A stretch of DNA of 64,000 nucleotides from Candidatus Accumulibacter phosphatis (GTDB taxonomy: Bacteria; Pseudomonadota; Gammaproteobacteria; Burkholderiales; Rhodocyclaceae). Location of the stretch: contig NZ_SPMY01000005.1 of assembly GCF_012939955.1 (NCBI RefSeq), positions 56,377 through 120,376 on the forward strand, given 5' to 3'. A model generated the notes under the pieces. The model saw only the letters and a list, made by a program, of their open reading frames with translations. It had not been told where the DNA came from and searched no databases. Within the stretch, counting starts at the first letter, position 1; every line of letters begins with the position of its first letter. Of this stretch, positions 8,618-18,096 are shown one piece after another. Made by a program: the position numbers and the translations under genes.

Positions 8618-9988
8618 GTGTCCACTTCACCTCCCTCCCCATCGCCGTCCGCGCGTACGGTGCGCATACGCAAGCCCGCCAAAGAGCAGCAGGCGGCGGT
8701 CGGGCGCGCTAGCGCGTCGGCCGCTTCGGCGTTGGCGGCCGATTCGCTGGCACTTAGCCTCTTGCTGGCGGCGCGGGTAATCGCTGCGGTTCGCGGCGGG
8801 CAAAGCCTGACGCAGGTACTGAGCACGCTCAGCAGCGAACATTCGGAAGCGCGCGCTGCTGCTCAGGACGTCGCCTACGGCAGCCTGCGTCGCTACGCTT
8901 GTGGCGAGTTTCTCCTCGGGCGCTTGCTGACGCGCGCCTTGCCGCATCCCGAAATTGAAGCGCTGCTGCTGGGCGCCCTATACCGTTTGCAGACCCGCCC
9001 TGATTCGGCGTACATGGTCGTCGACCAGGCCGTCGCGGCGGCTGCCGAGCTCGCGGGCGGGGCCTTCAAGGGCTTGGTGAATGGCGTACTGCGCAACTAC
9101 CAGCGGCAGAGTCATGCCTTGCATGCGGCCATGGCCGACGACGACGAAGCGACGCAGCAGCACCCGCGCTGGTGGTTGGCCCGCCTGCGTCGTGCTTATC
9201 CGGATCGCTGGCCGGCAATCGTCGCTGCCGGCAACGCGCAGCCGCCGATGACTCTGCGCGTCAATCAGCGCCGGATCACTGTCGCTGACTACCTTGCCCG
9301 CCTGCAGGCGGCGGGCTTGTCCGCGCGCCCGCTTGGCGGTCAGGCCTTGCTCCTCGACAAACCCATGCCGGTCGATGGCTTGCCGGGCTTTGCCGACGGA
9401 CTGGTATCGATTCAGGACGCTGGCGCCCAGCGTGCTGCCGAGCTGCTGGCGTCGACTGCGGGCCAGCGCGTGCTCGACGCCTGCGCGGCGCCTGGCGGCA
9501 AGACCGCGCACCTGCTTGAAGCGGCCGACCTCGATCTGCTGGCCATCGATATCGATGCCAGTCGTACGCGTCGCGTCGAGGACAACCTGCGCCGACTGGG
9601 TCTGACGGCGACGGTCAAGCCTGCTGACTGCCGAGCTCCCGAGCGATGGTGGGATGGCCAGTTGTTCGATGCGATTCTGGCCGACGTGCCCTGCTCCGCG
9701 TCCGGCGTCGTTCGTCGCCATCCGGATATCAAGTACTTGCGCCGGGAGAGTGACATCAGAGGCTTTGTTCGCGTTCAGGCGGAAATTCTGGACCGCCTCT
9801 GGCCGCTATTAAGACCGGGCGGCAGGCTGCTCTATGCCACCTGTTCCGTTTTTCCGGAAGAGAACCGTGCGCAGATCGATGCCTTCGTCTTTCGCCAGCC
9901 CGAGGCTCGGCGCCTGGCCGAAGAAGAACTCCTGCCGCAGCCTGAACATGACGGGTTCTTTTATGCCTTGTTGCAGAAAGCGGCTTAG
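8618..9988 (+). CDS. rsmB: 16S rRNA m5C967 methyltransferase
   Basis: A 456-residue SAM-dependent RNA cytosine-C5 methyltransferase. Residues about 45-180 form the NusB-like RNA-binding domain. The catalytic domain has motif I DACAAPGGKTAHLLE (about residue 287) and DVPCSASGVVRRHPD with Cys359. The second conserved cysteine, Cys409, is in YATCSVFPEENRAQ; both cysteines are needed for methyl transfer and product release. The start is a GTG at 8618, giving MSTSPPSPSPS. This N-terminal extension of about 40 residues is low-complexity and the true start could be a little downstream. The 3' end overlaps the DUF4390 gene by 26 bp. Confidence 0.95.
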   Translation: MSTSPPSPSPSARTVRIRKPAKEQQAAVGRASASAASALAADSLALSLLLAARVIAAVRGGQSLTQVLSTLSSEHSEARAAAQDVAYGSLRRYACGEFLLGRLLTRALPHPEIEALLLGALYRLQTRPDSAYMVVDQAVAAAAELAGGAFKGLVNGVLRNYQRQSHALHAAMADDDEATQQHPRWWLARLRRAYPDRWPAIVAAGNAQPPMTLRVNQRRITVADYLARLQAAGLSARPLGGQALLLDKPMPVDGLPGFADGLVSIQDAGAQRAAELLASTAGQRVLDACAAPGGKTAHLLEAADLDLLAIDIDASRTRRVEDNLRRLGLTATVKPADCRAPERWWDGQLFDAILADVPCSASGVVRRHPDIKYLRRESDIRGFVRVQAEILDRLWPLLRPGGRLLYATCSVFPEENRAQIDAFVFRQPEARRLAEEELLPQPEHDGFFYALLQKAA

Positions 9989-10619
9989 CGCGGCTTTTTT
10001 CTTGCTGTGGCTGCTGTTCGCCTCAGCCGGCGTGCAGGCAACAGACATCAGCGCCCGCAATCCCTTGCTCGCGCTCGCTGATGAAGGTTATGTCCTGTCT
10101 GCCGACTTCAGCGTCAGTCTGAATGCGCGCCTCGAAGATGCCGTTGCCAGGGGCGTCGGGCTGTACTTCGTCATCGATTTCGAGCTCAGCCGCTCGCGCT
10201 GGTACTGGCTCGACGAACAACTTGCCAGCCGCAGCCAGTCGCTACAGCTTTCCTATCATGCCCTGACCCGCCAGTATCGTTTGTCCAGCGGCACATTGCA
10301 TCAGAGCTTTGCCTCGCTCGAAGAGGCCTTGCGCATCTTGTCGCGCCTGCGCAACTGGCTAGTCTTCGACGCCAGCGTCGTGGAAGCGGATCAAACCTAT
10401 CTTGCCGCGGTGCGCATGCGCCTCGACCTGAGCCAGATGCCGAAGACCTTGCAGGTCAACGCCTTGGCCAACCGGGACTGGAACCTCTCGTCGGACTGGG
10501 CTCGGTGGACCTTTACGCCGGGCGACGCCGTGCAGCCGGGGGGAACGGGCACGCAGGTCGTGCCGGTGGCGCCACCCGCGCACCTGCCGGCGGCGCCATC
10601 GAGTGGTGATGGCAAATGA
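9963..10619 (+). CDS. DUF4390 exported protein
   Basis: A roughly 218-residue exported protein of unknown function, always seen between rsmB and the ntrY-like kinase in Rhodocyclales and relatives. The chosen ATG at 9963 yields MPCCRKRLSAAFFLLWLLFASAGVQA, a good signal peptide; an in-frame ATG at 9948 is an alternative. The body is predicted to be beta-rich (DFSVSLNARLEDAVARGV, YFVIDFELSRSRWYW, YRLSSGTLHQSF). The C terminus is Pro/Ala rich. The stop overlaps the ntrY start (ATGA), so expression is coupled to the sensor kinase; a role in periplasmic signalling to NtrY is an inference from that coupling only. Confidence 0.85.
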   Translation: MPCCRKRLSAAFFLLWLLFASAGVQATDISARNPLLALADEGYVLSADFSVSLNARLEDAVARGVGLYFVIDFELSRSRWYWLDEQLASRSQSLQLSYHALTRQYRLSSGTLHQSFASLEEALRILSRLRNWLVFDASVVEADQTYLAAVRMRLDLSQMPKTLQVNALANRDWNLSSDWARWTFTPGDAVQPGGTGTQVVPVAPPAHLPAAPSSGDGK

Positions 10620-12772
10620 AGATTCTGATCGTCGCCGCCGCATCGTTTGGCGCCATCCTGCTTTTCTTGTTGGCCTCGGCGAGCGCCAATACCGCGCTCT
10701 TTGCCAGCAACTACGCGTGGCTGCTGGCATTGAACGTCATCGTTGCCTTGTCGCTTCTGGCGCTGATCAGCTGGCAGTTGCGCTCGCTGTGGGCGGAGCA
10801 TCAGGCCAAGGTCTTCGGTTCCCGCCTGAAGCTGCGCCTGATGTTGATGTTCGGCCTGATGGCCGTGCTGCCGGGCGTCTTGATCTACGCCGTGTCGGTA
10901 CAGTTCGTCACCAAGAGCATCGAAACCTGGTTCGACGTCCGCGTCGAGAAGGCGCTGGAGGCAGGGCTGAACCTTGGCCGTAGCGCACTCGATTCCCTGC
11001 TTGAAGATCTAGCAGCCAAGGCGCAGACGATGGCCATGGAGCTCAGCGAACGTTCCGAAACGCAGCGTCGCCTAGAGCTCAATCGCTTGCGCGAGCAGTA
11101 CGGCTTGCAATCGGCGGCGCTGTTTGCGACCAACGGCGAATTGCTGGCGACAGCCACCGGTGAACTGGCGACGCTGCTGCCGAAAAAGCCGGCAGGCGAC
11201 GAGTTACGCAGAGTACTTAGCGAGCGCCGCTTGGCGCTTCTCGAAAGCCACGGCGAAAAAGACCTGTCCTTGCGGGTTCTTGTCGCCGTGACGCCGCCGG
11301 GCCTCGGCGGCGAGACGCGCATCCTGCAGTTGAGCGACCCGGTGCCGGCCGCCCTGGCGCTTAACGCCGATAGCGTACAGACCGTCTATGCGGACTATCA
11401 AGAGCTGTCGCTGGGTCGCGAGGGACTGACGCGGATCTACGCCATGACGCTGACACTGACCGTGCTCCTGGCGTTGTTCACGGCGATCGCGCTGGCTTTC
11501 GTGCTTGCCCGTCGCTTGTCGGCGCCGCTGTCAATTCTCGCCGAGGGGACGCAGGCGGTCACTGCTGGCGATTACACGCCTCGCCAGGAGGTCTACAGCG
11601 GCGACGAGCTGGGCGTGCTGACGCGCTCCTTCAAGCAGATGACCAGCCAACTCAACGACGCTCGTCGTGATAACGAGCGCCAACGCGCCGAGCTGGAAGC
11701 GGCGCGCGCTTATCTGGAATCGATTCTCGCCAACCTCTCCGCCGGGGTGCTGGTTTTCGATGCACGCTTCGTCTTGCGCACCGTCAACGAAGGTGCGCTG
11801 ACCATTCTGGCCGATGACTTCAGTGTGCTGCTCGGCGTCGCGGCAGCCGATTGGCCGCGCCAGCAGGCGCTCGGCGAGGCCATTCTCGATGCCTTTGCCG
11901 AACACGACAGCAGCGAATGGCAGGAACAGATCGAGCTCGCTGCGCTGGGCAGCTTGCCGCAGCAGATCCTGCTGCTGCGCGGCACCAAATTGCCGGGTGA
12001 ATCCTTGGGTGGCTACGTGGTGGTGTTCGACGACGTGACGCGGCTGATTGCCGCTCAGCGCAGTGCCGCCTGGGGCGAAGTCGCACGCCGATTGGCACAC
12101 GAAATCAAGAATCCGCTGACGCCGATCCAGCTCTCGGCCGAGCGCTTGCAGATGAAGCTGGCTGACCGGCTCTTCGGCACCGACGCCGACATGCTCGCTC
12201 GCTCGACACAAACCATCATCAGACAGGTCGAGGCGATGAAGCGGATGGTCAATGATTTCAGCGACTACGCGCGCCTGCCGGCTCCCGAGCTCGCCGCCCT
12301 GGACCTCAACGCGCTGATTCGCGAAGTGCTTGGCCTCTACGAGACTTCGCGAGCGGCGATCAAGCTCAAGCTCGCGGGCGACTTGCCGCCCGTCTGGGGT
12401 GACGCCACGCAGCTGCGGCAAGTCATCCACAATCTCTTGCGCAACGCCGAGGATGCGCAGGAAATGGTCGATTCGCCGCGTATCACGATCAGCACCCTGC
12501 CCCTAGATAACATGGCCGAGATGGTGGTCAGCGACCGCGGGCCGGGCTTCCCGCCTGAAGTCATGGCGCGTGTCCTGGAGCCCTACGTGACCACCAAGGC
12601 GCGTGGCACCGGCCTCGGTCTGGCGATCGTCAAGAAGATCGTCGACGAACACCAGGGCCGCATCAAGGTCAACAACCGCCAGGCGGTCGGCGCAATGGTC
12701 AGCATTACCCTGCCGCTGGCAGCGCTGCCGACTAGCGGACATCGCTCGCACAAACTTTCCTCCGAGGCCTGA
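10616..12772 (+). CDS. ntrY: NtrY-like membrane sensor histidine kinase
   Basis: A 718-residue kinase. Two hydrophobic segments (residues about 5-60) and a third near 80-100 precede a periplasmic region (about 105-265). These are followed by a TM segment (about 268-295), a HAMP domain (about 295-350, LSAPLSILAEGTQAVTAGDY) and a PAS-like domain (about 365-475). The phosphoacceptor motif is RRLAHEIKNPLTPIQLSAER. The ATP-binding lobe carries the N box HNLLRNAEDAQE, the G1 box DRGPGFP and the G2 box GTGLGLAIVKKI. Kinase motifs are intact. NtrY homologues respond to nitrogen or redox status in other proteobacteria; the ligand here is unknown. It is co-transcribed with its partner regulator 1 bp downstream. 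Confidence 0.93.
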   Translation: MKILIVAAASFGAILLFLLASASANTALFASNYAWLLALNVIVALSLLALISWQLRSLWAEHQAKVFGSRLKLRLMLMFGLMAVLPGVLIYAVSVQFVTKSIETWFDVRVEKALEAGLNLGRSALDSLLEDLAAKAQTMAMELSERSETQRRLELNRLREQYGLQSAALFATNGELLATATGELATLLPKKPAGDELRRVLSERRLALLESHGEKDLSLRVLVAVTPPGLGGETRILQLSDPVPAALALNADSVQTVYADYQELSLGREGLTRIYAMTLTLTVLLALFTAIALAFVLARRLSAPLSILAEGTQAVTAGDYTPRQEVYSGDELGVLTRSFKQMTSQLNDARRDNERQRAELEAARAYLESILANLSAGVLVFDARFVLRTVNEGALTILADDFSVLLGVAAADWPRQQALGEAILDAFAEHDSSEWQEQIELAALGSLPQQILLLRGTKLPGESLGGYVVVFDDVTRLIAAQRSAAWGEVARRLAHEIKNPLTPIQLSAERLQMKLADRLFGTDADMLARSTQTIIRQVEAMKRMVNDFSDYARLPAPELAALDLNALIREVLGLYETSRAAIKLKLAGDLPPVWGDATQLRQVIHNLLRNAEDAQEMVDSPRITISTLPLDNMAEMVVSDRGPGFPPEVMARVLEPYVTTKARGTGLGLAIVKKIVDEHQGRIKVNNRQAVGAMVSITLPLAALPTSGHRSHKLSSEA

Positions 12773-12773
12773 C

Positions 12774-14030
12774 ATGGCGCAAATACTGATCGTCGATGAC
12801 GAAATGGGCATTCGCGAGCTGCTTTCCGAAATTCTTGCCGACGAAGGACATTCGATCACGCTCGCCGAAAATGCCGCCGCGGCGCGCAAGGTACGCGCCG
12901 ATATGCGCCCCGATCTAGTCCTCCTGGACATCTGGATGCCCGATACGGATGGTATATCGCTGCTCAAGGAGTGGGCGGCGAGCGGCCTGCTGACCATGCC
13001 GGTGGTGATGATGTCCGGACATGGAACGATCGATTCGGCGGTCGAAGCCACGCGCATCGGCGCCTCCGACTTCCTCGAGAAGCCGATCGCTCTGCAGAAG
13101 CTGCTGGCCACGGTAAAGAAAGCGCTCAAGCACGAAACGGTGTTGCAGAAGAAGCCGCTGACGCTCGACGCCTTTGCACGCTCGCCACTGCTCAAGGACC
13201 TCAAGAGACGTCTCGAACAGGCCGCAGCCAAGACCTCGGTGCTGCTGCTGAAAAGTGCCTCGGGCAGCATCGCGGAAATTTGCGCGCGTACCCTGCAGAC
13301 GCACCGCACGCCGTGGCTGGATCTGTCGACGGCGAGTACGCCCCTGACCCAGGAGATGCTGCACAACGCCAGCGGCGGCCTGGTCTTCATCGCCGACCTG
13401 GCGCAGCTCGGCAAGCTGCAGCAGATGAATCTTGTTTTCGCGCTCGAACGTCTCGAGCGACACAATCTGCAAATGGTCGCCGCTTCCAGTCGCTTGCTGC
13501 CGGCTTTGGTCGACGCGGGCTGGGATCCTCTGCTGGTCAATCGGCTCGGCGAAGTCTGGGTCGCGCTGCCGCAGATTTCCGGGCACGCCGACGACGTTCC
13601 CGAGATTGCCTCCTTGCTGCTCGCCCATCTTGCCGAGCGCGGTGAAGTGCCCCTGCGCGTGTTTTCGAGCGGTGCGCGTAATGCCCTGCGGCTGCATCAT
13701 TGGCAGGGCGAATGGGCGGAACTGCTGGCCGCTGTAAAGAATCTCGCGCTCTCGGCGCTTGACGAAGAAATCGCCGCTGACGACGTCGAACGCCTCTTGC
13801 GGAGCGAGTCTGGCAGCGCGACCTCGCCGCTGCCGGCGCTCTTTCTCGATCAACCGCTGCGTGAAGCCAGAGAAGCCTTCGAGCGAATGTATTTCGAATA
13901 TCATCTGGCTGGCGAACGCGGTAATATGACGCGTTTGGCCGAGAAAACGGGCCTCGAACGCACCCACCTGTATCGAAAGTTGAGGCAGCTTGGTCTCAAT
14001 ATCGGCCGGCGCGGCGACGAGCGCGAGTAA
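12774..14030 (+). CDS. NtrX-like response regulator with degenerate AAA+ domain
   Basis: A 418-residue regulator paired with the ntrY-like kinase. The receiver domain (residues 1-120) is canonical: ILIVDDEMG acidic pocket, VLLDIWMPDTDG phospho-acceptor, MMSGHGTID and the lysine in FLEKPIAL. The central domain (about 145-350) aligns in position with sigma-54 AAA+ activators but lacks their working parts. Walker A is replaced by LLLKSASGSIAE, GAFTGA is absent, and the Walker B segment reads GGLVFIADL. The C-terminal Fis-type helix-turn-helix (RGNMTRLAEKTGLERTHLYR) is intact. It should bind DNA under phosphorylation control without ATP-driven sigma-54 activation. Start: ATG at 12774, 1 bp after the ntrY stop. 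Confidence 0.88.
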   Translation: MAQILIVDDEMGIRELLSEILADEGHSITLAENAAAARKVRADMRPDLVLLDIWMPDTDGISLLKEWAASGLLTMPVVMMSGHGTIDSAVEATRIGASDFLEKPIALQKLLATVKKALKHETVLQKKPLTLDAFARSPLLKDLKRRLEQAAAKTSVLLLKSASGSIAEICARTLQTHRTPWLDLSTASTPLTQEMLHNASGGLVFIADLAQLGKLQQMNLVFALERLERHNLQMVAASSRLLPALVDAGWDPLLVNRLGEVWVALPQISGHADDVPEIASLLLAHLAERGEVPLRVFSSGARNALRLHHWQGEWAELLAAVKNLALSALDEEIAADDVERLLRSESGSATSPLPALFLDQPLREAREAFERMYFEYHLAGERGNMTRLAEKTGLERTHLYRKLRQLGLNIGRRGDERE

Positions 14031-14066
14031 ACTCTCGCCGCATGCTGCTGAGGGAGGGAAAAGTAA

Positions 14067-15497
14067 ATGAGGATCGTCATTCTGGGCGCCGGCCAGGTCG
14101 GTGCCAGCGTTGCGGAAAGTCTCGTCTCCGAGAATAACGATATCACCGTTGTCGACAGCGATCACGAGCGCCTGGCGTTCCTGCAGGATCGCCTCGACCT
14201 GCGGACCGTGATCGGTAATGCCTCCTACCCCTCCGTACTGGCCAATGCAGGCCTCGAAGATGCCGACCTGCTGATCGCCGTAACGCAGAGTGACGAAACC
14301 AATCTCGTCGCCTGCAAGGTGGCGCACAGCGTCTTCAACGTCCCCGCCCGCATTGCCAGGTTGCGCGCGCGTGATTTCCTGGACAGCGAAACACTGCTCT
14401 TGCCCGAAAATTTCGCCGTCGATTACGCCTTGTGCCCGGAACAGGTGATCACCGAGTACATCGCGCGACTGATCGACTTTCCTGAAGCGCTGCAAGTACT
14501 CAGTTTTGCTCGCGGACGCCTGGCACTGGTCGGCCTGCGCGCTTACGCCGGTGGTTTGCTGGTCGGTAGCCCGATTTCCGAGATGCGCAACCACCTGCCA
14601 CCCGAGATCGACGGGCGCATCGCTGCCATTTATCGCCATGGCGGAGCAATCACGCCGACCGGCGAGACGATCATCGCCGACGGCGACGAGGTCTTCGTTC
14701 TCGCTGCCGACGAACACATCCGCATCGTGATGCGCGAACTGCGCCGCTCGATGGAGCCGGTGCGGCGCGTGATGATTGCCGGCGGCGGCAACATTGGCCA
14801 CCGTGTTGCACAGGCTCTGGAGGGCAAGTGCGAGGTCAAACTGATCGAGGTCGATCGCCGCCGGGCCGAGTTCGTTGCCAACTCGCTGAAATCGGTGCTG
14901 GTGCTCAATGGTGACGCCACCGACGAGGAGTTGCTGCAACAGGAGGGCATTGAAGAGATGGAACTCTTCCTTGCCCTGAGCAACGACGACGAAGACAACA
15001 TCATGGGCGCGTCGCTGGCCAAGCGCATGGGTTGTAAGCGCGTGGTGGCCTTGATCAACCGGCGCGCCTACGCTGAACTGGTACAGGGCGGGCCCATCGA
15101 CATCGCCATTTCGCCGGCACAGGTGTCGATCGGCACCTTGCTGACCTACGTTCGCCATGGTGACGTGGTGCAGGTACACAGCCTGCGTCGCGGCGCTGCC
15201 GAAGCACTCGAGATCGTCGCCCATGGCGACAAGAAAAATTCACGTGCTGTCGGCCGCCGCGTCGGCGAATTGCCGGTCATTCACGGCGCCTTCATCGCCG
15301 CCATCGTGCGCGACCTCGGCGAAACTGAAGACTTCAACTTCTTCCGCCTGGGAGCGAAGAAGCAGACCGGGCAGGTGCTCATCGCCCACAAGGACGTCGT
15401 CATCGAGACTGGTGACCACGTGATCATCTTCTGCATCGACAAGAAGGTCGTCAAGCAGGTTGAGAAACTATTCGCGGTTGGCTTCCACTTCTTTTGA
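14067..15497 (+). CDS. trkA: Trk potassium uptake regulator TrkA
   Basis: A 476-residue peripheral membrane protein that gates the TrkH potassium channel. It has the duplicated RCK layout of proteobacterial TrkA. The first NAD-binding domain starts MRIVILGAGQVGASVAESL and the second, at about residue 233, reads VMIAGGGNIGHRVAQALEG; each is followed by a TrkA_C domain. The second nucleotide-binding strand ends with the acidic residue in KLIEVDRRRAEF. The start is preceded by GGAGGG about 10 bp upstream. TrkH begins 9 bp downstream, so the pair is one operon. It follows ntrX by 36 bp, implying co-transcription with the NtrYX-like system. Confidence 0.97.
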   Translation: MRIVILGAGQVGASVAESLVSENNDITVVDSDHERLAFLQDRLDLRTVIGNASYPSVLANAGLEDADLLIAVTQSDETNLVACKVAHSVFNVPARIARLRARDFLDSETLLLPENFAVDYALCPEQVITEYIARLIDFPEALQVLSFARGRLALVGLRAYAGGLLVGSPISEMRNHLPPEIDGRIAAIYRHGGAITPTGETIIADGDEVFVLAADEHIRIVMRELRRSMEPVRRVMIAGGGNIGHRVAQALEGKCEVKLIEVDRRRAEFVANSLKSVLVLNGDATDEELLQQEGIEEMELFLALSNDDEDNIMGASLAKRMGCKRVVALINRRAYAELVQGGPIDIAISPAQVSIGTLLTYVRHGDVVQVHSLRRGAAEALEIVAHGDKKNSRAVGRRVGELPVIHGAFIAAIVRDLGETEDFNFFRLGAKKQTGQVLIAHKDVVIETGDHVIIFCIDKKVVKQVEKLFAVGFHFF

Positions 15498-15506
15498 TCT
15501 GCAGGC

Positions 15507-16961
15507 ATGAAACGCTTCTACCCCGTGGTCCGGGTGCTCTCGCTGGTGATCCTGATGTTCGGGTTGACCATGCTCTTTCCCTTGTCAGTTTCGTGGTTTC
15601 TCGACGACGGTGCTTTGGCGTCCTTTGACGAAGCGTTTGTGCTTACCGTCGCTACTGGCGCCGGCCTGTGGTACGTCACCCGCAAGGAAACCCGCGATCT
15701 GACGATTCGTGACGGTTTTCTGATGGTTGCGCTGGTGTGGACCCTGCTGCCGATCTACGCGGCCTTGCCGCTGGTCCTCGAACTTAAGCTCAGTTTTACC
15801 GACGCCTATTTCGAAGCCGTGTCCGGGCTGACGACCACTGGCGCGACCGTTCTCACCGGCCTCGACCAGCTACCGGTGTCGATCAACGTCTGGCGAACGC
15901 AGATGGTCTGGCTTGGCGGCATGGGCCTGATCGTTCTCGCGGTGGCCATTCTGCCCTTGCTGGGGATCGGCGGCCGACAGATGTTCAAGGCCGAGACGCC
16001 GGGGCCGATGAAGGACACCAAGATGACGCCACGCATCGCCGAAACGGCGAAGGGCCTGTGGACCGTCTATTCGCTGGCCTCCATCTGCTGCGCACTGGCC
16101 TATTATTGGGCAGGAATGAGTGGGCTGGATGCGCTCATGCACATGTTCGCCACCATGGGACTCGGCGGTTTTTCGAGTCACGACGCGAGCTTTGCCTATT
16201 TCGCCTCACCGACCATCGAAGTGGTGGCTATCGTTTTCATGCTCTTCGCCGGGATGAACTTCGCGACCCACTTCGTTGTTCTCTCCGGGCGTTCGCTGCG
16301 TCCCTACGTCTCCGACCCGGAAGCCGGCTGGTTTTTGCTGGTGACTCTCGGCAGTGTCGTTGGCATCGCCGCCTTTCTCGTCTTCCACGATGTCTATGCA
16401 AGTTTCCACGAAGCCCTGCGCGATGCCGCCTTCAACGTTGTCTCCATTGCCACGACGACCGGCTTCGCGAGCACCGATTATGCGCTGTGGCCGTTCTTCG
16501 CGCCGCTGTGGATGTTGTTTCTGTGCAGTTTTGCGACCAGCGCCGGCTCGACCGGTGGCGGCATCAAGATGATTCGCGCGCTGGTACTCTACAAGCAGGT
16601 GTATCGCGAACTGACCCGTGCCATGCACCCCAGCGCCGTTCATCCGGTAAAAGTCGGCGGTGACATCGTGCAATCCAACATTCTCTTCGCCGTGCTCGCT
16701 TTCGGCTTTGTGTACATGGTCTGCATCGCCGGCATGACCCTGCTTCTTTCCTTGTCCGGGTTGGAGATCATCACCGCCTTTTCGGCAGTCGTCGCCAGCA
16801 TCAACAACACCGGGCCGGGATTGGGCCAGGTCGGGCCGGCCAGCAATTACGCCGGACTGAGCGACTTTCAGATCTGGGTGTGCACCTTCGCCATGCTCCT
16901 CGGCCGCCTCGAGATTTTCACCCTGCTGGTCGTGATGACACCGGCTTTCTGGCGGAAGTAG
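15507..16961 (+). CDS. trkH: Trk potassium channel subunit TrkH
   Basis: A 484-residue integral membrane K+ transporter of the TrkH/KtrB superfamily, with about ten hydrophobic segments in four M1-P-M2 repeats. Pore-loop glycines are visible in SGLTTTGATVLTGLD, TMGLGGFSSHDASF, ATTTGFASTDY and INNTGPGLGQVGP, one per repeat, each forming part of the selectivity filter. The length matches E. coli TrkH (483 aa). The gene is 9 bp after trkA. Potassium uptake is the first phase of the response to hyperosmotic shock; trehalose accumulation, encoded later in this window, is the second. Confidence 0.97.
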   Translation: MKRFYPVVRVLSLVILMFGLTMLFPLSVSWFLDDGALASFDEAFVLTVATGAGLWYVTRKETRDLTIRDGFLMVALVWTLLPIYAALPLVLELKLSFTDAYFEAVSGLTTTGATVLTGLDQLPVSINVWRTQMVWLGGMGLIVLAVAILPLLGIGGRQMFKAETPGPMKDTKMTPRIAETAKGLWTVYSLASICCALAYYWAGMSGLDALMHMFATMGLGGFSSHDASFAYFASPTIEVVAIVFMLFAGMNFATHFVVLSGRSLRPYVSDPEAGWFLLVTLGSVVGIAAFLVFHDVYASFHEALRDAAFNVVSIATTTGFASTDYALWPFFAPLWMLFLCSFATSAGSTGGGIKMIRALVLYKQVYRELTRAMHPSAVHPVKVGGDIVQSNILFAVLAFGFVYMVCIAGMTLLLSLSGLEIITAFSAVVASINNTGPGLGQVGPASNYAGLSDFQIWVCTFAMLLGRLEIFTLLVVMTPAFWRK

Positions 16962-17019
16962 CGTGGAAAGGGGATAATCGCGCTTTCCGAGCACCTTTCG
17001 CTCGCCGCCGGAGTTTGCC

Positions 17020-18096
17020 GTGACCCGCCCATCCAACGATACTTTTCTGCGCGCGCTGCTCAAGGAGCCGACCACGCACACGCCGGTCTGGTTGATGCGT
17101 CAGGCTGGTCGCTACCTGCCCGAGTATCGTGAAACGCGTGCCCGCGCGGGCAGCTTCATGCAGTTGTGTACCAACCCTGGCCTGGCTTGCGAGGTGACTC
17201 TGCAGCCCCTGGCGCGCTTCGATCTCGACGCCGCGATTCTCTTCTCGGACATCCTGACCATCCCCGACGCGATGGGCCTCGGACTGTATTTCACCGACGG
17301 CGAAGGGCCGCGCTTCGAACGTCCCCTGCGCGAAGAATGGGCGATTCGCGACCTCAGCGCCCCCGATCCCTGGGATCACCTGCGTTATGTGATGGATGCG
17401 GTGGTGGAAATCCGGCGCGCACTGAACAACTCGGTGCCGCTGATCGGCTTTTCCGGGAGTCCTTACACCCTCGCCTGCTACATGGTCGAAGGCGCCTCGA
17501 GCACCGATTACCGCCGCGTCAAGGGCATGCTCTACGACCGACCGGACCTCTTGCATCGCATTCTTTCCGTCACTGCCGACGCCGTGGTTGCCTACCTCAA
17601 CGCGCAGATTGAATCCGGTGCCCAGGCGGTGATGATCTTTGATTCCTGGGGCGGCTCCCTGTCGCCCGCAGCGTATCGCGAGTTCTCCCTTGCGTACATG
17701 CAGCGAATCGTTGCCCAATTGATCAAGAACAAGGACGGCGAGCGCGTGCCATCGATCGTGTTTACAAAAGGTGGTGGCCTGTGGCTGGAAGCGATCGCCG
17801 AGATCGGCTGTGACGCGGTCGGCCTGGACTGGACGATCGACATCGGCGAAGCCCGCCGACGCGTCGGTGACAAGGTTTCCTTGCAGGGCAATATCGACCC
17901 GGCGGTACTCTTTGCCGCACCCGAAACGATTGCCAGCGAGGCCAGGAAAGTGCTCGACGCCTACGGCCCGGGGGACACCGGGCACGTTTTCAACCTTGGC
18001 CACGGCATCTCGCAGTTCACGCCGCCGGACAATGTCAAAGCGCTGCTTGATGCGGTGCACCAGCACAGTCGGATTCTGCGCCAAAAAGCGTGTTGA
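17020..18096 (+). CDS. hemE: Uroporphyrinogen decarboxylase
   Basis: Converts uroporphyrinogen III to coproporphyrinogen III in heme biosynthesis. The 358-residue product starts at a GTG at 17020 with GGAG about 9 bp upstream. Family hallmarks are the N-terminal [16 protein letters not shown], which carries the substrate-binding arginines, and [15 protein letters not shown] with the conserved aspartate. [27 protein letters not shown] and [13 protein letters not shown] follow. Length is standard. It sits between trkH (58 bp upstream) and priA, an order common in betaproteobacteria. Confidence 0.98.
   Translation: MTRPSNDTFLRALLKEPTTHTPVWLMRQAGRYLPEYRETRARAGSFMQLCTNPGLACEVTLQPLARFDLDAAILFSDILTIPDAMGLGLYFTDGEGPRFERPLREEWAIRDLSAPDPWDHLRYVMDAVVEIRRALNNSVPLIGFSGSPYTLACYMVEGASSTDYRRVKGMLYDRPDLLHRILSVTADAVVAYLNAQIESGAQAVMIFDSWGGSLSPAAYREFSLAYMQRIVAQLIKNKDGERVPSIVFTKGGGLWLEAIAEIGCDAVGLDWTIDIGEARRRVGDKVSLQGNIDPAVLFAAPETIASEARKVLDAYGPGDTGHVFNLGHGISQFTPPDNVKALLDAVHQHSRILRQKAC

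Noticed and set aside
12915..15224. 769-codon minus-strand frame across ntrX and trkA
   Set aside because: No recognisable motif, Gln/Asp/His-rich composition typical of antisense frames in GC-rich genomes, and it overlaps two strongly supported genes.
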